64,000 nucleotides of DNA from Setomelanomma holmii (lineage: Eukaryota; Ascomycota; Dothideomycetes; Pleosporales; Phaeosphaeriaceae). Under the pieces are notes generated by a model. It saw only the letters and a list, made by a program, of their open reading frames with translations, had not been told where the DNA came from and did no database searches. The stretch spans positions 59,712-123,711 of the forward strand of contig ML978251.1 in assembly GCA_010015745.1 (NCBI GenBank), given 5' to 3'. Position 1 is the stretch's first letter, and each line of letters begins with the position of its first letter. Made by a program: the position numbers and the translations under genes. Of the stretch, positions 56,232 to 64,000 are shown piece by piece.

Positions 56232-59200
56232 CTACTCAACAGGCAACTTCCCCCTCCCCACCTTCATCTTAACCATCAACTTCGGTCGATCGCCGCCGTG
56301 CTTCTCGACGCGCACGAGTCCACTCTTTCCATGCATTGCTGCCCCATTCGGCTCTAAGCTCTGCCGCTTGTTTGGCCGTTCGCTGTTTGCTACCTGCAAC
56401 TTTCGCTTTCTGCTTGCGTCGTTAGCAAAGCGCGACAGCAGCTCTGGGGCAAGAGAGAGCTTGACAACTTTGCTCTTCTTGCTCTTTGGCGGTTTTGGGG
56501 CCGCGGGAGCTGGGGTCGGCGCTTTGATGACAGGAATAGGCGCTTGGGTGTTGCGAGGTGATGGCGCTGCGGACGATGGCTTGGACGATGAACCGGGCGC
56601 GGGCCCGAGCTTTGTCTTTATCTTGAGCTTGGTGGTAGTCGTCGGAAGCGGTATCGGGGACTGGATGGCCGGTGGTGTAGAAACAGCGGGCGGCACGCTG
56701 ACTGGGTTTGAAGTAGGCTTCGATTTAACCACGAGTACGGGCGCAGGTGCAAGCGCAGGCGCAGGCGGTGGAACAGGTGTCTGGACCACAGGTGCGGGTG
56801 TCGCCGGCTTTGGCGATTCTACAACTGGAGGTGGTGGTGAAACATGTGGTGTTGGTACCCTAGATTCTGGCTTATCCGCTACAGGCGCAGACACTGGAGA
56901 CGCCCTGGTCGACTCTGGCAATGCAGATGGTGACTGCACGGCGGGTGGCGAGAACATCATGGACTGCTGTCTCGACTTTGGCGCTCCCAAATCAGATGGC
57001 GGTGCAGATGGCGGTGCAGATGCTGGTGGTGGTGACATTGCAGAATTGGACTTCTTCAGGCCGCCAATCTTCAGTGACAGCTTGGTCTTTGGCGGTGCGA
57101 TCGGTGCTGGCTGTTGTGCCTGCGGCACAGGGGTTGCTTGAATCTGCTGGGCTGGCTGGGCTGGCAACGATTGCGTGGCAGGGACCAGTGGTCGCGAAGG
57201 CTTGAAGCGGAAGCAAATCTCCCCAGTGCCCTCGAATCGTTTGAAGTGCAGACGTCCTTGTCCAAGGTGTCTTATCCTCCACTTACGAGGATAGTTCAAT
57301 ACGATTGGCAGTGTGTTCTTCTTCAGATGATCGAAAATCATGTCGCAGAAGTCCACGAGCTCCAACATGTCGCTCACAGACAACGTCTTCGACGTGAGCG
57401 CCTGCTCAAGCGCAACGCGCAGTGTCTCGTTGTGCTGTAAGTCGCGCTTCAGTCCGCGCAAGGCACCATTTAAGGTCTGTCGTGCGAGCTGGGCCGTCCG
57501 CTCAGCAGTGCTGGCGTCCGTCTCGACTATGAGAGCATCTGCGGCACGCTCCGTCGGCTTCTCCTGAGTATAAGTAGTGTTAGTGGCGACCTGGCCAGCA
57601 GCAAAGCTGAGAATGCGCAACAATTGCTGCCTGAAGTATGGTGATGGGTCTGAGCGGATCTCGTGCATCATAAACTTCAGCACGACAGCCTTGTGGAACA
57701 TGCCAAGACGGACGAGACATTCCCAAGCTTTCAGCCGAACATTGTCAGCATTGCCGAGTTGGGCATACTGCAGGAATTCTGATAGTTTGAAGGGTGTAAC
57801 GCCATTCATGATCAGCTTACGGGCGCAATCCAGTGCAGTGGTCGTGTAGATGTTCTGATATGTCGGGATCCATTCGTCAAGCCGTTGATGACGAGTGAGC
57901 TCCTCGATGGCCTTCTTGGTGAAGTCTAGCTCTTCGTCGTATCCAGTGAAGTCGTGTGTTGGGTCGCCCGGCTTGCTGGTGAGGCAGTCCGCCAAGCAGT
58001 GCATCAGAGTGGAGATGTAAAAGTCATCGCTATACTCGTTGCCTCTATTGTCGTTGTAGCGGATGATGTCCAGTAGAAAGCGCTTGGCCTCCAGCGGTGC
58101 TCGGCCATCTTCGCCCTTGATCCTCGCGATTGCTTTGGGAATCGCGCACTGGATGAGGTACAGACTTCGATCCGTGAAGTCGTTAGATCGTGTCATCGGT
58201 GATCCAGGAAGGCAGAACAGCTCCCTGAAGGACCTTTTTAGATGGAAAAGTCCGATCCAATCGAGTTTCTTCAGTGCACTTTGGGCCAAGACCTCAGCAG
58301 CATATGTTCGTATACCATGAAAGTATCGACTGTCCATAAGAGTCTTGACCAGGAATGTCGAGATGAGTTTATGACCCTCCTTGCTGGCGAGGTATTGAAT
58401 CGACTCGTACTGCGCGACGACATCCTTGTCCTGTTGCAGCTGTGACACATACATGTAGGATGGCATGTCGTTGATATGCGCGCGGCTGATCCACTCAAAG
58501 TCAGCATCGATACGGATCCACTCGTATGCTTCGCCTTCCATCTTGGCCTCATCATCGGCTGACCAGTCGCTGAGACACCATTCTTCCTGCTCTTTCGGTG
58601 TGCTGAACAGGTCGCCCAACATGTAAAAGGTAACGTCCTCTTGCGATTCGCCTGTAGCGTCTAGGCCTGCTGCAGCGGCCATGCGCTCCTTGTTTAGGCG
58701 GTTGCGCTTCAGTCGTTTGTACTTGGTGTTGTAGGGGATTTCCACTTTCACATTTGAAGAGTTGATGTCGACGATATGCTCGTAGGGCGTGCCGTCAGCT
58801 TCGTGTATGCGAATAGTCATGGGCCCAACGAAGGTCGGGAACTCGTTGCCTGGCAAGAACCCATGCGCGGCTTCCTTGGCCTCTCGCATAAAGTCCTCAG
58901 CCGTGAGTGGGTTCTCTATGTTCGTTACAGTGGAGTCTGCCTGAATCTGTCGAATTTGTAACTGAACCACTTGCTTCTTCTTGTTGAAGGATGGGAAGCA
59001 TTCAAAGTGAGGGCAGCCAGAACCCTCGACCCACTGGCTGAAGAATGAGTCGAGCTTTTGGTGGCCAACCTTTTCGCAGAGCTCAACAAACTCGCCATGC
59101 GTGATGGCACCCTTGTCGTATTTGCCCTGGCGCGCATTGAAGAGCAATCTGTAGATACAGCGATCGACACCGTTCTTCCCGCTTTGCTTGACGAGACGAT

Positions 59201-60755
59201 TGTGAAGAATAGACAGGACCATGAGGGATTTGAGCTCCATGAATTCTTGTTCGGCGTGGTCAAGCTGTAAATAGAGTCCTAACCGCTGCAGTGATGGTCG
59301 CTTTCGGTCCATTTGGATGACTTTGTCCATCATCAACTTTTGACGGAATCGCCAGTCGTTCCGACCAGAGAGCTCGTGTAGATAGAGCTCAGCCATGAAC
59401 CAGGACGCTCCGACGATTATCCAATAGTCAGTGACGTCTCGGGCGATGACATCGATCCCGATCCACTGGCTTGCTACTGCGTGCACCAAGACCCGGGTGG
59501 TGTGCTCCATCGGTTCATATACAGTCTCGGGGAATAGTAACCGCGAGCTGCATATTGAGAAGGAGGCTGTATGTGTGGTGTCGCAATCGAGGTCGTCAAC
59601 GAATGCGAGCTTGTATGCGTTTCCGAATGCATAACTCTGGAAACGCTCTGTGAAGTTGTCGAGTGCTCGCGCTAGTATCATGGCACTGTTGCGCACCTCG
59701 TCTTCCCGGCCAGGTAGACAGAAGGCGTGCACCTTGACGGCGCTTTGTGCGAGACGTTCTTCATCGGCGACATCGCGAAAGTCGGAGAGATCGACATGCT
59801 CGAAAGGACCGACGACGAATCCGATATGCTGGGGCAGGACCTCTGACAGGCAAGTGAAGCTGGCGGTCTTCCGCGATGCGTCTGAGGAATCTAAGATCTG
59901 CCAAAGGTTAGTGCTGTACGCTTGGTGCAGGCATGCGCAACTCACGTCATCTGTAAGAATTCCCGAGCAGATGACCTGCATTTCCATGGCCTTCTCCTCT
60001 TCAGTCAGGTCCGCAGTATCGTCGCTTGCATCTGACATGACGCTGTCCGCTTTCTCTCCTCCATTCACTGCGGTGCTCGGTGCAGCAGACGTCTTGCTAA
60101 GCGCGTCTCCAACAGTCCGCGGGTATCGTATAGACACATCGAACTGCGTCCTGGTCTCACCATCGTCTGTGCAGGGGAACAGACATGAGGCCATTCCGGG
60201 AAATGGTGAATTTCGGGTGTAGGCGTGCGGAAAGCGCGAGTCTCCATCTTCAACGCCGACATAGTGCAGCGCATCCCGGAAATCATCCAGAACGTACTCG
60301 ATGACTATCTTCAGCGGGGAGTAAAAGTCGCCTGGAGTATCGGCAGTGTGGCCCACGTCCTCTGGCTTTACTTTGCGGACCGTGACGCTGTCTGGCATAT
60401 GTATCACCAGCTCGTCCTCGCCCTCGTCCACATGTCGCTTTATCCGGTCCTTTGCGAAGTGATATTGGCCGATGCCGGTGCCGGGGTACAGGGTCATGCG
60501 CTGGTGGAGGTTCGAATAATTGAACTTGGCCGTCTGGCCCTCGATCTGGATGAGCGTGGGCTTGAGCTGGCGACAGTTTAGGAATATTTTGCTAAGCTGC
60601 TGCGAGTCCGGGACGATGTCGAGCGTCGTCTTTCCCGTGACCCGTCGCGGACTGAAGCTGATGTCGAACTCGAGCGTCTGCTTCAGCAGTGAGAAGGTGT
60701 CGCCCGTCGAGGCGTCGTCCGCAGGGGCAGCGGCGATCTCGAGGGGCGGCGCCAT
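56232..60755 (-). CDS. TAF2: Transcription initiation factor TFIID subunit 2 (TAF2)
   Basis: Two exons, complement(join(56232..59897,59946..60755)), 1491 residues. The N-terminal ~900 residues have the M1-aminopeptidase fold typical of TAF2 (LKQTLEFDISFSPRRVTGKTTLDIVPDSQQL; FPHAYTRNSPFPGMASCLFPC; TRVLVHAVASQWIGIDV). The HExxH zinc motif is absent, as expected of this non-enzymatic subunit. A HEAT-like helical part follows (to about 1200), then a long Pro/Ala/Ser-rich tail with Lys/Arg patches. TAF2 binds the promoter initiator within TFIID. A 48-nt segment (59,898-59,945, GTGAGT..GGCAG, branch CACTAAC) is open in frame but has all intron signals, so I remove it. ATG 60,755 follows a stretch lacking coding character. 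Confidence 0.92.
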   Translation of the reverse strand: MAPPLEIAAAPADDASTGDTFSLLKQTLEFDISFSPRRVTGKTTLDIVPDSQQLSKIFLNCRQLKPTLIQIEGQTAKFNYSNLHQRMTLYPGTGIGQYHFAKDRIKRHVDEGEDELVIHMPDSVTVRKVKPEDVGHTADTPGDFYSPLKIVIEYVLDDFRDALHYVGVEDGDSRFPHAYTRNSPFPGMASCLFPCTDDGETRTQFDVSIRYPRTVGDALSKTSAAPSTAVNGGEKADSVMSDASDDTADLTEEEKAMEMQVICSGILTDDVSCACLHQAYSTNLWQILDSSDASRKTASFTCLSEVLPQHIGFVVGPFEHVDLSDFRDVADEERLAQSAVKVHAFCLPGREDEVRNSAMILARALDNFTERFQSYAFGNAYKLAFVDDLDCDTTHTASFSICSSRLLFPETVYEPMEHTTRVLVHAVASQWIGIDVIARDVTDYWIIVGASWFMAELYLHELSGRNDWRFRQKLMMDKVIQMDRKRPSLQRLGLYLQLDHAEQEFMELKSLMVLSILHNRLVKQSGKNGVDRCIYRLLFNARQGKYDKGAITHGEFVELCEKVGHQKLDSFFSQWVEGSGCPHFECFPSFNKKKQVVQLQIRQIQADSTVTNIENPLTAEDFMREAKEAAHGFLPGNEFPTFVGPMTIRIHEADGTPYEHIVDINSSNVKVEIPYNTKYKRLKRNRLNKERMAAAAGLDATGESQEDVTFYMLGDLFSTPKEQEEWCLSDWSADDEAKMEGEAYEWIRIDADFEWISRAHINDMPSYMYVSQLQQDKDVVAQYESIQYLASKEGHKLISTFLVKTLMDSRYFHGIRTYAAEVLAQSALKKLDWIGLFHLKRSFRELFCLPGSPMTRSNDFTDRSLYLIQCAIPKAIARIKGEDGRAPLEAKRFLLDIIRYNDNRGNEYSDDFYISTLMHCLADCLTSKPGDPTHDFTGYDEELDFTKKAIEELTRHQRLDEWIPTYQNIYTTTALDCARKLIMNGVTPFKLSEFLQYAQLGNADNVRLKAWECLVRLGMFHKAVVLKFMMHEIRSDPSPYFRQQLLRILSFAAGQVATNTTYTQEKPTERAADALIVETDASTAERTAQLARQTLNGALRGLKRDLQHNETLRVALEQALTSKTLSVSDMLELVDFCDMIFDHLKKNTLPIVLNYPRKWRIRHLGQGRLHFKRFEGTGEICFRFKPSRPLVPATQSLPAQPAQQIQATPVPQAQQPAPIAPPKTKLSLKIGGLKKSNSAMSPPPASAPPSAPPSDLGAPKSRQQSMMFSPPAVQSPSALPESTRASPVSAPVADKPESRVPTPHVSPPPPVVESPKPATPAPVVQTPVPPPAPALAPAPVLVVKSKPTSNPVSVPPAVSTPPAIQSPIPLPTTTTKLKIKTKLGPAPGSSSKPSSAAPSPRNTQAPIPVIKAPTPAPAAPKPPKSKKSKVVKLSLAPELLSRFANDASRKRKLQVANSERPNKRQSLEPNGAAMHGKSGLVRVEKHGGDRPKLMVKMKVGRGKLPVE

Positions 60756-61261
60756 GATGGGCGACGTGGACCCAGAGTTGCGGTGGTTGCGACGAGCGGT
60801 GGTGGTGGTTGAAGTGTGGTCGTGGTGATTAGATACAGCGTCGCGTTGTTCGCAGCTGCCGCGACAATATGGGTCCGTGCAACCGCCGCGGTTCAAGGTT
60901 CCACGCTAGCGCGCTCCACTTCCGACGTCACTCCTTCACGCGACAGCTTTGCAACTCTTCACGCCCACTGCTGCCTTGATCCACGTCTTGAAGCACAGTT
61001 ATCCCACAGGAACTCAGGTCTCTTTTGATTCTCAGTGCAGTCACGCCAATCACAGCTCATGAGAAGTTTGATGGAATTTTGTGGCAGTTGGTTGATATGA
61101 TATTCAGTGCATGTTTCTCTCTGGCCAAGGTTGATTTCGTCAATGTCGTGCCCTTCACCCATCTGCCGTTGAAAGTCTTCATTCTCTTTAGATCTCTTTG
61201 TACACGGGCTTCCGTCCTCCTATACGCCTTGCACAGCGCAATACCAGCCAAATTTTCTTCC
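60756..61261. other. Intergenic, promoter side of TAF2
   Basis: TAF2 promoter and 3' flank of the ELRN gene at 61.3-61.9 kb. No gene is seen. Confidence 0.4.
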
Positions 61262-61852
61262 TCACAATGCCACAATCCACTTTCCATCAGGGTGTCGGGC
61301 GGTTATCTGTATCTCGGGTCTCCATGTACTAATGTTGCGAGACAATACCTCAAGATTGTTCCCAAGCATATGATCCGTTGGCGGCGATCTTGACATCTCC
61401 ACAAGCTCGATCCCAGTCAATCCTGGCATGCGCTCGAGAGATTGGAAGACCTCATGCGTCAAAGATCGGATTCTCTTGCCATACATATCTCCGAACATCT
61501 TCATACCGTTGAAAATGCTCAGTTGTATGCTTCGGATGGCCTGGATGTGTTCTAGAACCTGATGGTCGAGGACAGCCAGGGTATCGTCCTTGCAAGTGAA
61601 GGCGAACGTGGTCTTGAAGTACAGCAACAAGACAGACTCGGAATGCATCTGACGGTTGACGTGAAGAATGGCTGATCGGTTGCTGGCTGCGCTGTGCGGT
61701 GGGTATTTAGAACGTTTCGCGTGGACATTGATCACGCGATGTTCAATGACGAGATTGTAGATCGCGTTTCTGAGCTCCGCAGGCAAATCGAGGAAAGAAG
61801 GCAACTGTACTGTAGCTCTGTAAGCTTGCTCTGACGCTCGGTTGGTCTGCAT
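61262..61852 (-). CDS. ELRNAIY-family (F-box-like) protein
   Basis: One exon of 196 residues from ATG 61,852 to stop 61,262. PSFLDLPAELRNAIYNLVIEHRVINV near residues 18-43 is the fungal ELRNxIY start, followed by AILHVNRQMHSESVLLLYFKTTFAF, the usual 'xxxNRQMxxES' helix and F-strand of this family. Length is typical of the short members. No biochemical function is known; many such proteins are lineage-specific. It lies 1.3 kb from a broken relative on the same strand, consistent with local duplication. An additional 5' exon is possible. Confidence 0.7.
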   Translation of the reverse strand: MQTNRASEQAYRATVQLPSFLDLPAELRNAIYNLVIEHRVINVHAKRSKYPPHSAASNRSAILHVNRQMHSESVLLLYFKTTFAFTCKDDTLAVLDHQVLEHIQAIRSIQLSIFNGMKMFGDMYGKRIRSLTHEVFQSLERMPGLTGIELVEMSRSPPTDHMLGNNLEVLSRNISTWRPEIQITARHPDGKWIVAL

Positions 61853-62490
61853 GGCCTGCGTGACCTACGTGTTGTATTGCGATGATTCCGTGGTGATCGG
61901 CTGGGTTGATGGAGTTCCTGAAACGATGCTGTGTGGTCTCGACCTGAGGGGAAAGTGGAGCTTGATGGTCAAGGAAGAGCAAAGATCTTGCTTCCCGGTG
62001 CTCAGTCTTGGGCCCACACTGTACAGCGCTACTGAACACAGGACCAGTCCAAGTACAGCCTGGCGGCCGACCGAGTAGGCCACATGGCAAACGGGCAGGA
62101 TAAGACCCCGACAACCTACTCATCCCATGCTAGTGAAAGAATTCGGAGCAACTTTCGAAGTCTTGAGGTTAACGTCCAAGGACAAAAGTGGGAGGCATGT
62201 ACGTGTTCCCGAATGGACAGTTATTCAAGGTCGGGCATAAGTCACACTCCTTCATGGTTGGCTCAGTATCTCGGACATTGTAAGGCCATATCTCATCTAT
62301 GTTGCTCTATTCACCCCGATCTCAGGCTTAGTATCACCTCTGGTTCGAAATTTCCATCTTCCCTAGGTTTGTCACACTTGTCTTCCACTTCCAAATCATG
62401 AGCGTACTGCGATAATCCTCCTAGCCAACACACGATCGTCGTAATGTCGCGGTTCGACCTCAATGGGCGAGTGGCACGTCCTACCCTCAT
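61853..62490. other. Intergenic between two ELRN-type loci
   Basis: Minor frames only, none supported. Confidence 0.4.
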
Positions 62491-63137
62491 CTAGTACCAT
62501 TTGCACAACTTATAGTACGCCATGGCGTGGCTAATAACCAGAACTTTTGCATCCGGCTTCCACTTCCGGATCATCCACGAAACTTGTATCATATTCTGGT
62601 CAAGCTCATTGTAGTCGTGATCCTCCTCGATGAACACGACCTTCTGTAGCCTTGGGATCCGTGCCATGTAAGAGAAACTATCCTCTTCGAACCTCACGAG
62701 TTCTTTTGGTTTACTCCAAGTCGTTCAGAAGTAATTTAGTCAGTGAGGAGAAGTCTTGCCATGTATTCAAGCCCAGCTTCTCCAAGACACCTAATTGTGC
62801 GTTTCAGCGTTTGGACAGAAACTTCCGAACATGTTCTTCAGAGCGAGAGCAGAAGAGATAGCGGATGTATGGCATCAGTGAAGTCTCTACGTAAAATTGG
62901 TGATTGACGTGCGGCAAGCTAAGTTCTGGCCTCGAGGGGCAAGAGAAGAAGTCGAGCCGTCTACAGAAGATAACGGTGACAGATATCTCCTCGAACACGA
63001 AGTCATAGATCGTGTTTCGTAACTCGGCGGGTAGGCGCAAAAGCGGAGAAGTGGGCGTGATGTTGTTTCTGCTATATCGTGAGTCTTTACCCAATTGCCT
63101 GCTGGTTAATCATGACTTACAGATCATGTCGTGACAT
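62491..63137 (-). pseudogene. ELRNTIY-family relic with stops and a frame change
   Basis: A first exon MSRHDL (ATG 63,137, donor GTAAGTC) can be joined through acceptor TATAGCAG to NNITPTSPLLRLPAELRNTIYDFVFEE and then LSLPHVNHQFYVETSLMPYIRYLFCS, clearly of the same family as the 61.3 kb gene. The frame stops at TGA about 62,804 (RKFLSKR*NAQLGVLEKLGL), reads on coherently (NTWQDFSSLTKLLLNDLE) to a TAA, and its C-terminal continuation FSYMARIPRLQKVVFIEEDHDY lies in another frame to 62,491. Two stops plus a shift make a pseudogene likely. Alternative splicing is the other explanation. Confidence 0.65.
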
Positions 63138-64000
63138 CTTAGCGCTCGCGAGGTCGTGCCAGCAGTGCGGAGCGTCGAACTTGGAAATATGGAGAGGGCA
63201 TATCGTTTGTCTCACTACACGGCGTGTTAGCACTGCAAGGACCAGCGGTTTTGGGCGATGCCTGCTCGCAAGGGCACGCCATGATCCAGCGTTCTTCTGA
63301 CTGGTGGCTGGGCCGTCAAGGTACGCGTTGATGGAATTGGCCTGGGTTACCACAGCAAGAAAGCAGAGAGCGAGAGTGGATACACTTCGAGCGTTGAGGT
63401 GAGAGACGAGCTCGCTACAATCGACTTCCCATCGCCGCTCTTGTAATCACTTCGACAAATGGCCTATTGACCGCAGGTATCACGATCCTGACCTTCCATC
63501 TCTCGAGTTCTCGTACACCAATTGAGCAGTCGAACTCGCTACTGGCAACTACTCGCCCTGATCCGATAAATACCAGTACCGTCAGTGTGGGCAGCATCAT
63601 CACCTTTGGAATGATGCGTGTAGCAACTTCACGGCCTCTCTACCCCAATCATTGCACGCAGTACCTGGCTCGCGCGCGAGACTGCCTTCACCCTCACAAG
63701 CACATCTTCCTCGACCACAGTAAGGAATGCTTCGACAAGATGGAAACGGGCCGCCCTGAGCTATGCCCGACGAAAGTGCACATAATCGACGACGTCTCGG
63801 AGGAAGGAAAGATTGGGGGCGTGGAATATCTGGAGAATGGGGAGATGAGCAGATTATGGGGGATGTGCAGGATTTGATGGATGTCAGTGTCGAAGGTGCA
63901 GGTCAATTTGCCGCACGACTCACTGTCAGGCTCATTTCAGCTTTGACAACAGCGAGCATGACCGTCGAGCAAGAAGGAGCATGGTGAGACCTTCCTGACA
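63138..64000. other. Window edge, no firm gene
   Basis: A plus-strand frame with ATG at 63,611 (MMRVATSRPLYPNHCTQYLARARDCLHPHK...) runs 89 codons to 63,877. It has four cysteines and an acidic C-terminal half (IIDDVSEEGKIGGVEYLE) but no domain I recognise. It may be an exon of a gene that continues beyond the window. Confidence 0.3.

Noticed and set aside
56368..57141. 257-codon Gly-rich plus-strand frame opposite TAF2
   Set aside because: Antisense reading of the Pro/Ala-rich TAF2 tail.
1..64000. CRISPR arrays, bacterial defence systems, tRNA or rRNA genes
   Set aside because: No regular spacer-repeat arrays, no cloverleaf candidates noticed, and the gene structure is fungal nuclear.

Overview
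The window is nuclear DNA of a filamentous ascomycete. Genes are split by short introns (about 45-120 bp) with GT..AG ends and CTAAC/CTAAT-like branch points. Recognisable proteins include RRN3, TAF2, a Caf120-type PH protein, a PMC1-type calcium pump and a BAH-PHD protein. Many F-box and 'LPxELRNxIY' proteins, plus gene decay resembling repeat-induced point mutation (RIP), suggest Dothideomycetes (Mycosphaerellales-like); that placement is inference from gene style, not a database match.

Layout. 1-8.3 kb is conserved housekeeping: a partial unknown gene, RRN3 (Pol I initiation), a cyclophilin H-type isomerase (minus strand, 4 exons) and a membrane-anchored RING-H2 protein. 8.6-18.6 kb is a variable island: one intact F-box gene, an F-box fragment, a 439-bp hAT-type MITE, an F-box/LRR pseudogene with many in-frame stops, and three tandem minus-strand paralogues of one ELRNRIY family. 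Of these three only the 17.6-18.6 kb copy looks intact; the other two carry different lesions.

19.3-24.3 kb holds an unknown two-exon gene, an EthD-domain protein, a 4CL-like acyl-CoA ligase ending in the peroxisomal signal SKL, and a convergent alpha/beta hydrolase. The last three could form a small catabolic group. After 2.2 kb without genes comes an ELRNKIY protein with an unusual N-terminal extension, and 72 bp beyond it a 3,372-bp hAT transposon (27,707-31,078) with matching 21-bp inverted ends and a perfect 8-bp target duplication. Its transposase is decayed, and a 162-bp MITE of the same family as the first is nested inside it. A disrupted signal peptide/transmembrane gene and an intact three-exon F-box-like gene follow.

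35.7-47 kb: PMC1-type Ca2+-ATPase, a secreted HExxH metalloprotease-like protein (DUF6055-like), a tartrate/isopropylmalate dehydrogenase-family pseudogene with two in-frame stops where relatives have Trp, and a secreted esterase. 48-61 kb returns to core functions: a Caf120/Skg3-type PH protein with an in-frame 187-codon extension after its stop, a BAH-PHD-AT-hook chromatin protein on the opposite strand, and TAF2 with one 48-nt intron. The last 3 kb again carries ELRN-family genes, one intact and one broken.

Overall, conserved nuclear genes alternate with patches where F-box-like families expand and decay among hAT-type elements. I found no CRISPR, tRNA, rRNA or obvious secondary-metabolite core enzyme. 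The most noteworthy items are the complete hAT insertion with its nested MITE, the MITE pair, and the independent lesions in the tandem ELRN family.
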